This document shows positions 1 through 10,238 of a stretch of DNA of 64,000 nucleotides, piece by piece. The notes under the pieces are model-generated. The model had not been told where the DNA came from and did no database searches. It worked only from the letters and a program-made list of their open reading frames with translations. The DNA is from Mesodorylaimus sp. YZB2_4. Lineage: Eukaryota; Nematoda; Enoplea; Dorylaimida; Dorylaimidae. Location of the stretch: contig JASANH010000123.1 in the NCBI GenBank assembly GCA_030248295.1, positions 310,001 through 374,000 of the forward strand, read 5' to 3'. Positions within the stretch are counted from its first letter, which is position 1; every line of letters starts with the position of its first letter. Position numbers and translations under genes: made by a program.

Positions 1-1971
1 CGCCATGTTCTGGATACCTGTTGTGCAGGTAAGTCTCTGAGCTCTTGTATGCTTGCACCTGACATGGGCCAACTTGCTGTCGCCTTGACATCATGGCAAG
101 GTCAGCTATAGTTGTCCTGCGGTGGTTGCAGGGATCAACCAGACCAGCAGGTAGCTGGGGTAAGGGTACTTGCTGTACTGCAGCTTGTAGGGTCTGGGAA
201 GGGGTGAGGAGGATTACCTGTCTGCTCCTCCCTGAAGCAGGTGACCAGACCAGCAGGTAGCTGGGGTAGGGGTCACCTGGTGCACTGTAGCTAGCTGGTT
301 GGGCATGATGGCAGCACGAGCAGGATCAACTGTGTGGCTCATGCAGTGTATAGTGGTCATCGCCGTTCTAGGACGAATATGAAGAGAAGTACCCGAATGG
401 AGTGAATCCAGTGCAAATCAACGACGTGGTGTTCGCTTTGCACGCGCTCGGAGCCACTTTGGCCACGATTGGACAGTGTTTCGTGTACGAGGTGAGTCGA
501 TTACTTGGCTTGTGTCGATGGTTATGCCAAGTTGTGTTGTGGTGTTTCAGAAGGGTCAGCAGCGCGTGTCGAGAATGTGCACTGGTTTGCTGACGGCCAT
601 TTGGTTGACTGCCGTAATCTCGGTGATCGTGGCGGCCAGGCGAGCTTGTACTTGGTTGCTTTTTTTCGACATATTGTCCTATTTGAAATTATTGATTACC
701 TTGGTCAAGTATATTCCGCAGGTGAGTGGTGGGCGTGGTGTTTGAGTGAGGAGTTATGATCTTAGAATGGTGCTTGGGAGGTCGAACAGTGAAGATGGGC
801 CCCTCGTTACTCACAGTCAGTAGGTCCACAAATATCAGTGGCGCCGCCAGTGGCACAATCAGTAGCACTGCCAGTGGTGGCACTATCCGTGGCACTGGCA
901 GTGGCGGCACTCTCAGTGGCACTGGCAGTGGCGGCACTCTCAGTGGCACTGGCAGTGGTGGCACTCTCAGTGGCACTGGCAGTGGCGGCACTCTCAGTGG
1001 CACCGGCAGTGGCGGCACTCTCAGTGGCGCTGGCAGTGGCGGCACTCTCAGTGGCACTGGCAGTGGCGGCACTCTCAGTGGCACCGGCAGTGGCGGCACT
1101 CTCAGTGGCGCTGGCAGTGGCGGCACTCTCAGTGGCACTGGCAGTGGCGGCACTCTCAGTGGCACTGGCAGTGGTGGCGCTCTCAGTGGCACTGGCAGTG
1201 GTGGCACTCTCAGTGGCACCGCCAGTGGCACTAACAGTAGGCTTGACTTGTCTTTGCTTGTGATGGCCCCGAGCGTTGCTGGTTCATATCTTGACTGGAG
1301 TGGCCAGGAGATGCTGTATTCGAGCTAGCAACAGGTCCGCCGAAGCAGAACCATCGACCTGAGACACACTTGCAGTCTGTAGAAACTGACGACTGTACTT
1401 GATTTCAGGCGTACTATAACTATCGCCGGAAAAGTACGACTGGTTGGAGTATTGGAAATATTTTGTTGGACTTTACTGGCGGGACAATGAGCTTGATTCA
1501 GATGTTCTTATTGGCTTACAATAATGGTAAGATTGGATTAGATAAGGCACCCGGGTCGTGGCATAGCGGTCAAGGCGTCTGTCTCTCACTCACAGGGGAG
1601 GGTTCGACTCCCGCCAGGGTGAAAAGTCAATTTATATGTTCCTTGGCCCTTGAGTCCGCTTTATGGTGCTTGGCTAAGTATGACATGGCAAATGACAAAA
1701 TTGGGTTTGGGCGTATTTTTATGATTTTCTATTTTTAGATGATTGGAAAGAAATCTTTGGGGATTTTACAAAATTTGGACTGGGCGCTATTTCGTTGTCT
1801 TTCGACATTTTGTTCATTTTCCAACATTATATATTTTATCGAAACACGGTGGCCTACGAGCCGCAGGACAGTGTTCTGGACGATGATGATGACGAGGATG
1901 CGGTGGGTGGCGGGCACGTGTCCAATTCCATCCACGTGCCCTATGTCGATGCTGATGAGAGACGGGCGTGA
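1..1971 (+). CDS. CTNS: cystinosin, 3' part (lysosomal cystine/H+ exporter)
   Basis: Five exons of a gene that begins before the window: 1-28, 372-491, 551-721, 1409-1526 and 1739-1971 (TGA at 1969-1971). All junctions are GT-AG and phases agree. The joined product contains [18 protein letters not shown], the second PQ-loop region [19 protein letters not shown], and LLDFTGG...QMFLLAYNN followed by [15 protein letters not shown], which I recognise as the conserved C-terminal half of cystinosin. The family consists of seven-TM proteins that use the proton gradient to export cystine from lysosomes. After the last membrane segment the tail is acidic ([12 protein letters not shown]). The GYDQL lysosomal sorting motif known from the mammalian protein is not seen, so sorting may rely on other tail signals. 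Intron 3 holds a 27-bp minisatellite and intron 4 is mostly a SINE. The gene is convergent with the RNF26-like gene downstream. Confidence 0.95.
836..1240. repeat. 27-bp minisatellite in cystinosin intron
   Basis: About 14 tandem copies of a 27-bp unit, approximately GGCACTCTCAGTGGCACTGG plus CAGTGGC, with few point variants. The period is a multiple of three, so long open frames (Ser-Gly-Gly-Thr-like on the plus strand, Pro-Leu-like on the minus strand) run through it. They are artefacts of the repeat: the array lies wholly inside the intron between cystinosin exons ending at 721 and starting at 1409. Confidence 0.93.
1543..1700 (+). mobile_element. tRNA-derived SINE, family A (copy 1)
   Basis: An A-box-like stretch (GTGGCATAGCGGTCAAGGCG) is followed by a B box (GGTTCGACTCCCGCC). 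The tail then reads TTCCTTGGCCCTTGAGT ... GGTGCTTGGCTAAGTATGACATGG. The same head-to-tail organisation recurs at 19035, 21165 (reverse) and 63155, with fragments at 34490, 36330 and 52378. The insertion makes up most of this 212-bp cystinosin intron. Confidence 0.85.
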
Positions 1972-2179
1972 GGGCCCCGCTCAGTGATAGGGTCTGCTGG
2001 GGATGTGCATAATCGAGGTATACTGAGCCCAGTGAGTAGAGCCGGTGCTGGGGGCGTGGGTGTTGGAAGCTGTACGTGTCTAGGCTGGCTGATCTGGTCA
2101 TTGATCAGGTGTCTGCGATTTTATTGCCATAATCGATTTGTACATAATCGTAGTCGGATAGAATGAGTTGATGTCCTTG

Positions 2180-4343
2180 TCATAAATAGACATTAGTTAA
2201 GCTGATGATAAAACTTCTGCAAATGGGGCATCTTCCATGAACTCGATAAATGGTCTGTGCGCATGGCTGGCACATGCACACGTGTCGACAGTTCTCGACC
2301 ATGACTGATCGTTGCTCGTCCTGGCACACAACGCACAAGTATCGCTCGTCCATACTCTCCACTGAGTTGCTGCCCTGGCTTGGTTTGGAACTGGTGGCGG
2401 GCTGGTGACTGGCTCGTTTGTGCAGAGGAGTGCGCAGAAGACGTGAGAGCAGACTCGGACGAGCAGTGGGTGGCTGGCGAATGGCGGCCGTTGGTCGACG
2501 AATTGAGTGCAGGAGGCGGAAGGCCAGCGATTGCAATTTCCTCCAGGTCAGGTAAAGGCAGCGAGTGAAGGTGGCGAGCTGCAAAATAGGAGATGAGAAT
2601 GGGGGTCTATCTGGGATTTGGAATCAATGGCAGTGGCACTGATACCTGCTATCACTGATATCAGTGGGCTCAGTGCCATTGGCAATACCACTGATGGTAC
2701 TGATCAGTAAGCATCAGTGCCACTGGTATCACTGATATCAGTAGGCATCAATGCTGCTGATATCATTGATATAAGTAGGTATCAGTGCCACTGATAGTGT
2801 CACTAATATCAGTAAGCATCAGTGCCATTGGTATCACTGATATCAGTAGGCATAAATGCTGCTGATATCATTGATATAAGTAGGTATCAGTGCCACTGAT
2901 AGTGTCACTAATATCAGTAGGCATCAGTGCCACTGGCAATACCACTGATGGTACTGATCAGTAAGCATCAGAGCCACTGGTATCACTGATATCAGTAGGC
3001 ATCAATGCTGCTGATATCATTGATATAAGTAGGTATCAGTGCCACTGATAGTGTCACTAATATCAGTAAGCATCAGTGCCATTGGTATCACTGATATCAG
3101 TAGGCATCAATGCTGCTGATATCATTGATATAAGTAGGTATCAGTGCCACTGATAGTGTCACTAATATCAGTAAGCATCAGTGCCACTGGTATCACTGAT
3201 ATCAGTAGGCATCAATGCTGCTGATATCATTGATATAGGTAGGTATCAATGCCACTGATAGTGTCACTGATATCGGTAGGTATCAGTGCCACTGATAGTG
3301 TCACTGATATCGGTAGGTATCAGTGCCACTGATAATGTCACTGATATCGGTAGGTATCAGTGCCACTGATAGTGTCACTGATATCAGTATGCATCGATGC
3401 TGCTGATATCAGTGATATCAGTAAGTATCAATGGCACTGTTACCTACTAATAATGCCTACAGGTGGGCTAAGTGGCGCTGTGGCACTGGCAGTGAGGCCA
3501 CCAGTAGGTATCAGTGGCAGTGCCAGTGGCAATGGCACTGATACTCTAACGATCAGTATCGATCCGGGCTGACAAGTACTGATAACACACTACTGGCAAT
3601 GGCACAGCATATCAGCTTCCTGGCGTACCCAGCAGATGACACCTCAGATAGTCAACCCCACTCACCTGCCTTCTGGCCACAAACATAACCCTTCTCCGAT
3701 TCTTATACGCCCAGTAGGTGGCCATGCATACTGACAGTCCCACACCGACCTTGACATTGCACAGCCTGGTCGCCCCGACGGACTCCACATCCAATACGCG
3801 CCCATCAATGCCCCCGCGGACCACCCTGGCCACCGTCTGCTTGCCCAGCTCGCCGATCGACCCCACCAGCACCATGGTGCCATCCATCATAGCACCACCC
3901 AACATGGCGAACCCGTCCACCACACCATCCAGCACTTTGGCTGGTATCGACTGCAACAGGGCGATCACTGCCGCCGCCGCCCTGCACACCACCATCGGAC
4001 ACTCCAGGACAAAGAGGACAGTGTCCACCCCAGCCGCCAGTAGCCTGCACAGGAGGTGGCCTATGATGACCAGACACTGGCTCACCACACCCGCCACATC
4101 CAGCAGGCTTCTCAGAATCGATACGCACAAATCGCCGTACTGATCACCAAAATCGTGCACGATCCAGCAGACGGCCTCGAACAGGGCTCGAATTCCATGC
4201 ACACACGACGTGACCATCTGGAGAACAAATGAGACCACTTGGTAATTCAAGGCCAGCAAATAAGACACCCCACTGGCTGCTTCGTTCGACAGACAAATCC
4301 ATGTATCGATCATCGATGATATCGATCCCATGATCACGTCCAT
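2180..4343 (-). CDS. RNF26-like multi-pass RING E3 ligase, array copy 3
   Basis: Two exons: 4343-3666 (start ATGGACGTGATC) and 2578-2180, joined in phase 0 with clean GT-AG sites to give about 358 residues. The N-terminal exon encodes a string of hydrophobic segments (for example CLVIIGHLLCRLLAAG, LSVCMATYWAY). The last exon ends in a C-terminal RING: CVVCQDEQ, then CRHVCMCQPC, then CPICRS, finishing LTNVYL. That layout and the ...NVYL terminus match RNF26, an ER/perinuclear membrane ubiquitin ligase. RING cysteines and histidine are intact, so E2 binding is plausible. Compared with the neighbouring copy it lacks two short middle exons. Its single intron is filled with a minisatellite. It is convergent with cystinosin, with 208 bp between stop codons. 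Assignment to RNF26 is by eye and the substrate is unknown. Confidence 0.82.
2620..3570. repeat. higher-order minisatellite (ATCAGTG/GCCACTGATAT motifs)
   Basis: Nested repeats of short motifs such as TATCAGTGCCACTGATAGTG and CACTGATATCAGTAGGCATC form a roughly 105-bp higher-order unit, repeated several times between 2750 and 3240, followed by a shorter ~46-bp unit from 3240 to 3380. Many motifs are self-complementary (CACTGATATCAGTG). The array fills the intron of RNF26-like copy 3. Confidence 0.88.
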
Positions 4344-5131
4344 TATTCAATCGATTATCAACATTGATAAAAACCACTTTTCAAGGATCAATTAATCTTC
4401 GATTCTGATCGATTACTTCATTCCAATTATCATCAATGAGTGATCGATATGATTTCTGACAGCACTCAAAAATGATCGACCGATCGATAAATTCCACTGA
4501 TCAGCTGAAAATAATAAAATTACCACCATGCCCTTATCAAATACCCCTAAACATGACATCGGCAATGCCAAATTTTTTTCACCACATATCAACGCTTTAA
4601 TCAATCAATACTTTACTGACATCAGATCACCAAGCTCCAGTCAATGTATCAGATTTTACTGGTCATCAGAATAGTGAAAGACTGAAAGACATGGCCACAA
4701 ACGAGAAACGAAAAAATTGAAACAAAAATGTATAACTGGTTGAGAAAAACTCAAAATCGATAGCGATCGGTCAAAAAATGATCAATAAAAGTTGAAGTGA
4801 TCACTAAAAATCAAAAGTTATCAGCCGGAAGTCGATAACGATCAGTCAGAAGTCGATGGTGATCAGTCATAAAATGATTGTGATCAGTCAGAAATTGATA
4901 GTGTTCAATCAGGAATCGATAGTAATCAGTCAGAAATTGATAGTGAGCTATCGGAAATCGATATCGATTAGTCAAAAATCGATAGCGATCAGTCATAAAT
5001 CAATTGGTGATCAGTCAAAAATCAGAAGGGATTGGTCAGAAATTAATAGCGATCAGTAAGAAATCTGAAGTGATCAAACCCGCTGGTTCCTATTTCCGAT
5101 CTATACAGTACTCCTTTTATCAGCTTATCAG
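4344..5131. repeat. ATCGAT/GATCAGT-rich intergenic array
   Basis: Between RNF26-like copies 3 and 2. From about 4740 to 5060 a degenerate ~22-bp motif of the form GATCAGTCAGAAATCGATAG repeats in tandem. No gene is seen; short frames here are products of the repeat. Confidence 0.7.
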
Positions 5132-8100
5132 TCACAGATAGACAGGTACCAAACGCGTGATCCGTCCACGGCACACAGGGCATTGTCGCTGTGCAGTGGG
5201 TCCCTCATGGATAACTTGGGCGCATTGGTGGCACATACTCACGTGCCGACACCCCTCCACCATAACACACTTCTCTCGCTCGAAGCACACGATGCACTGT
5301 AATCGGTCCAAATCAGTAGATACTATCGATTCTCGTCGATCAGTGCCAATCGATCGACCAGCGCCCACTGACCACCCATGGTCCCAGGTGGCCTCGTCCA
5401 GGGATGGTGCCGATGCCCTCGCGTAAGGATCGGCCCTCTGCTGCACTGAGCTCGTCTGCCCTCCAAAACGAGAGTTGCGATTGTGCGATGGTCGATACGA
5501 ATCCATGGGTCGAGGGGCCTGTTGGAATGGACCACGACCCATCACCAGATTGAATACGAGTTTGAGGAGGGATGTGATCAAAGGGAGGACGACGATGGCC
5601 ATTACTGATCCCAGAATATCGATTAGACAGAGCAAGACGCTCAGCATATCGATACGCCACAACCTAGAACACACATCTGTCAGGACCTGCTGCCAACTAA
5701 TCGATCACTCACTATCGATCAATGATCAGTCACTATCGGTCAATGATCAGTCACCATGGAACAATGACCCGTCACTATGGAACAAAGACAAGTCATTATC
5801 GATCAATAACCAGACACTATCGATTAATGATCAGTCACTATCGATCAATGATCAGTCACTATTGATCAATAATCAGTCACTATCGATCATTGATCAGTCA
5901 CTATCGATCAATGATCGATCTTTGACCAACAAAATAGCGCATGATCACATCATAAATCGTTTGTCGGTCTCTGAGATTCTGTTCAATAAGCTAATTACTG
6001 ATTGTAGTCACCAATTCAATTACAAATAATCGATAGTGATCGATAGTACACCATATGGTTTTTAACTGCTCGAGAAAATTTAAAATTAACAGACTTACAT
6101 TCTGAATGTCTTGCCAACCGCTCTCTGAAAAAATATCGACTATACAGTATCTACCATTTTAAAACGGCATGAGAACGCACCTTGGCAAAGTCGAAAAATA
6201 ATAGGGCACCAAAGAAAAATACAAAAAAGACCACCATGATCAAAAGCCCCAATATCGATGGCTGATCACTGTTTGAACAAGCAATCAATCACAAAATCGA
6301 TAAATAGTCATCATCTGAAATCGATCTTGGAAGCAATTATTCACTTATAATTGAAAAAGTATGGCAAATGTGATAATCACATAATCGAGAATGGAACAAA
6401 GTTTAGAAACATTTTACTTCGTTAAGCCAGCAAGCAGATCAGAAAAAATCACGCAAAATATTTTTATCACTGACTCATTGTTAAACGCCCGCAAAGCTGA
6501 GTCGATAAAATCCTCATTTTAAATCTTATCAATCGATAATAAGGTGATAAATAAGTATATATGGAGAATGCGGGTAGCAAGTTCCATCTTAACAGCCTGA
6601 ATCGATTCTGTGAAATCAATCAATAAAGCTGACAACAGGTTAAAAAAAACGACATGCATTGTCGATTTCGATGTGATCGATAAGAAGGGGTTTGGTTAAG
6701 CGACAAACTCAATAAGATATAAAAAATAAATCATAATTGGTTATAAAATGGTTTAATTTGGCCACATCTGGTCGATAGGAGACCTGAAAACATAGATAAG
6801 CGCACTATTTATTTTTGAAATCATTCTGCTTAAGACTCAAGATCGATATCCAATCGACTACGACCTAATCTGATGAAGGTGTGACGGATAAAAACACGGC
6901 CAATACCTCATCATGAGGGGCCCAAGCAGATACTGATCAAATGAGTCTGATCGACATGTGATCAATATGAATCTGATCAATATGAATCTGATCAATATGA
7001 ATCTGATCAATATGAATCTGATCAATATGAATCTGATCAATATGAATCTGATCAACATGAATCTGATCAATATGAATCTGATCAATATGAATCTGATCAA
7101 TATGAATCTGATCAATATGAATCTGATCAATATGAATCTGATCAATATGAATCTGATCAATATGAATCTGATCAATATGAATCTGATCAATATGAATCTG
7201 ATCAATATGAATCTGATCAATATGAATCTGATCAATATGAATCTGATCAATATGAATCTGATCAATATGAATCTGATCAATATAAATCTGATCGATATCT
7301 GATAAATATAAATCAAATGGATATCCGATCAATACAAGTCTGATGGATATCTGGTCAGTACAAGTCTGATTGATACTTGATCAATACGCTTCGGATCGAT
7401 ATCTGATCATTAATAATCTGATAGACTGGTTATTATTATTGTGATCAATATCTGATCATTATTAATCTAATCATTATTTATCTGATTGATATCAGATCAA
7501 TAAAAGCCGATCGATAACTTATCACAATGACCTGGATCGATATCTGGAGTATCTGTTTTTCTAAAACATTTGATAAAATCGAATAATATATGTGCCTTAC
7601 ACTATACAGAAATGTATTTAGTTATACTCCCCCGTAAGCATAAAGTCTCATGACCCAATCGATCGATCGATTTATCAGTTGATATAGCGCCCGATCGATA
7701 TCGATATAATCGATACTAACGTTCATCGACAGCTCGATAGCACAAAATCATAAGGATTTTAATTTTGATTTTAGTAGCCTTCGAGCCACTAACCTGGCTA
7801 GAAAGAGTCAGCCCCTCTGGTTGATGTTTCAGCCGCAAGTATAGCTGCTTGACTTGCCTGCTCCAGTCAAAGTCTTTGTCCCACTGGCCCATTCTCTCCA
7901 ACGCACAGTCAGGCTTGGTTACACCACAACTGCGACCAAAACATGAACAAACATTATGCTTAGGACTGCATCAGAGAATGTGGCCTGGTGGACAGTGGGG
8001 CATTGGCTAGCTCGTTCCAACTTACTCTCAAATTCCTAGCATTTCTCCAAAACGCACCATACCATTTCGGCACGATTGCACAAACTGGGCACACATCGAC

Positions 8101-9197
8101 CAAGTATCGGCGCAGAATGAGTGCACAAATAAGCGCGTGCACTCAATACAGAGCCATGCGCATTCCACCAGTGCACTTACCATTCGATCAATGCGCACCT
8201 CCACTGCCTGCGCAAAACAGGTGATAACACTGAGCCAACCAATCAAAGCAGGCCACCAAATGGACACCATTTCTTCAAGTATTCGTCGCGCCTGAAACAC
8301 AGTGCTCCATGGCCACAGTGCATGACGGGTCAGACCGAATGCCGTCTCTGGCATCCCCGCTGTAGCTGTGGGAGAGAGTAATCGATATCCCCGGCTTGGA
8401 AATGTTACCCCTCGACTTGATGTTTCAGTCGCGAGACTTGCCTAGCTTCTGCGCCTGCCAGGCCAGATTACACCACCAAAACCTGTACATTAATTAGACT
8501 GGCATAGGCATCCCACCGGGCACTACGCCAAAAAACTTTCCAAGGCTTACCTGCAATCGCAGCCAAATCGCCCTCGTCTCTCCATACTTGAGCAGAAAAT
8601 ACACCAATAGAGGGCCAATCACTAACACAATCTTCTCCAAAGTAATTTCAACAATTGAAATCGATGCTTCTTTCTCCAATAACAATTTATCGATCGATTG
8701 TTTTTTCAATCGATTGATAATCGATTCATAGATCGATTTCAACCCAGCCAGTACCATATCCAGGGTGCCACTGACCAGAGTTATTGTATCATCCATTACC
8801 CAGCTCCTAACCGTCTCCACTGACATCCATACGGCCACCACTCCGTCGTCTATCTCTTCCTTCACTGCCCCGGGTATCGATCCGATCCAATCGATAACCG
8901 CCCAGGCTGCATTCCATAGCAGGATGGGGATATGGAACGTGAATACGATCAAGCTAAACACAACGATCAGCACGTCGAGCAAGAATGAGACGATGTAGTA
9001 GAGGACATAGAAGAGCACTTGGATCACGAAGGCGAGTGCCTGACTAAGGCATACAACCACATGCACCACCAGCGTCAGCAGGCGCAGCAGCTGCCATAGA
9101 ATACTTGCTATCGAATCCACACCAACATTAATCACTGATAGCCAAGCCTGCAATAATTGTAATCCCTGAAAATAAATTTCGATCGTTGCAAATTCCA
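5132..9197 (-). CDS. RNF26-like multi-pass RING E3 ligase, array copy 2
   Basis: Best model has exons 9197-8551, 6261-6181, 6124-6099 and 5663-5132, all GT-AG with matching phases, giving about 428 residues (vertebrate RNF26 is of similar size). Exon 1 is strongly hydrophobic with several TM segments (for example VLFYVLYYIVSFLLDVLIVV). Exon 2 is a further TM segment (LLIMVVFFVFFFGALLFF). The last exon has a TM segment and the RING: CIVCFERE, CRHVSMCHQC, CPVCRG, ending LVPVYL. The 5' end is unclear: exon 1 starts directly after an acceptor with TGGAATTTGCA, so an upstream exon ending in A would create a split ATG. A possible 27-nt microexon (GCAGTGGAGGTGCGC... between a CAG acceptor and GTAAGT donor near 8218-8180) is not included. 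The long intron 1 holds a 15-bp minisatellite and two repeat-D copies. Confidence 0.8.
5690..5935. repeat. ~21-bp tandem motif CACTATCGATCAATGATCAGT
   Basis: About ten head-to-tail, slightly diverged copies of a unit close to CAATGATCAGTCACTATCGA lie in the intron just upstream of the last exon of RNF26-like copy 2. The open frame through it is a repeat artefact. Confidence 0.8.
6946..7290. repeat. 15-bp minisatellite (ATCAATATGAATCTG)n
   Basis: About 22 nearly identical copies; positions 6961-7260 are exactly 20 units of 15 bp with a single variant (ATCAACATG near 7051). Because 15 is a multiple of three, several frames are open on both strands, but the array lies in intron 1 of RNF26-like copy 2. 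Flanking DNA to 7720 contains decayed GATC-rich relatives. Confidence 0.95.
7770..7935. repeat. dispersed repeat D (copy 1)
   Basis: Contains CCTCTGGTTGATGTTTCAGC, then CGCAAGTATAGCTG and CTGCTCCAGTC...GTCTTTGTCCC. The same ordered words occur at about 8368-8485, 11660-11860 (inside the hAT-like insertion) and inverted at 20690-20895. It has no coding potential. It ends near GGTTACACCAC, which could be a degenerate Pol III B box. Class unknown. Confidence 0.7.
8368..8485. repeat. dispersed repeat D (copy 2, partial)
   Basis: Shares GGGAGAGAGTAATCGATA, CTTGATGTTTCAGTCGCGAGACTTGCC and the terminal GATTACACCACCA with repeat D copies at 7770, 11660 and 20690. It sits close to the donor of RNF26-like copy 2 exon 1. 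Confidence 0.65.
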
Positions 9198-9199
9198 CT

Positions 9200-10238
9200 G
9201 TATCAGAAACATCAGATTGGACAAGTCAGTCGATCGATCGATTGCAATCATATGGATTGATCGATTTACGATGATTGATCCAGCAAATCGATTGATCGAT
9301 CGATTCGATGATCAAACAAATTGGCTGATCAATTGATACTGTATGTTTTGATTGAGAAGACAGGTCGATCAAGCTATCACCAGATAGACAAATCGATTTG
9401 AGAGCGATCAGAAAAAATGTGAACAATAAAATCAAAGAAATTGATAAATACAGTATCTAATCAGTCAACCATCAGGATCATATCAACTGGTTGATCAGTC
9501 CGATCTAATCGATTCACTGGTCGCTATTCATCACAATGGCATCTATTAGATCGATTAGTTAATCTGTTCAATCACAATACTGACGATCGACAGAGTGATA
9601 ATCGATTTATCGCTCGATCAAACTGCCTATTTGATCAGCAGCAAATCACTCACCTCCATTGACATATCCAGATTCACCCCACCACGAATCGATTGAGTTC
9701 TATAAACCAAACATTCTAGCATCCAGCAATCCAACCAACATTTCAGAGATCAAAGGCCAATACCTTCCACCAAATAATAAACCAGTTCTATTATCAACTT
9801 TTACTCAGTTACACAAGGTCTAGCAAAGCTGAAGATGACATGGAATGACAAGCCCGCAAGCACATCCTGCTGCAATGTGTAAACTGGCAGATTAATAATT
9901 ATTAATCATCAAGCTTGATCGATCACTTGCAAGAATACAAAATTATTGATCAATTAATTGCTGAACCAATTATCGATTACAGCTGGTCAGAAATTAGTGA
10001 TCATCTTATCGATCGACTGCGGTCATCTTAACCATGGGTCAATAAAACCAGTCTATCGATGTGATCACCACACTAACGCTGACCGCTAATCATCACAGCT
10101 GATCGATAAAACAGCGGGCATTACAACTGATCGATCACTGACAAGCACTGGCTTGACCAATCGACCGCTAATCATTATAAAAAGATATTGACCAATCGAT
10201 CAATATATCAATTATCGATCAACTAAAATCCCAGCTGA
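9200..10238. repeat. ATCGAT-rich gene-free spacer
   Basis: Spacer between RNF26-like copies 2 and 1. It is dense in ATCGATCGAT and TGATCAGT words without a clean period. No exon-like segment with supporting splice sites is seen. Confidence 0.6.

Noticed and set aside
689-1328. Long frames of about 180-190 codons on both strands over the 27-bp repeat
   Set aside because: They are produced by a tandem repeat with a period divisible by three inside a well-defined cystinosin intron.
3718-4143. Plus-strand Pro/Thr-rich frame opposite RNF26-like copy 3
   Set aside because: Antisense to a confidently assigned TM exon, with composition explained by the complement of hydrophobic codons.
6858-7332. 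Frames of 114-152 codons over the 15-bp repeat
   Set aside because: Every open frame is a low-complexity translation of the minisatellite, with no start, splice or homology support.
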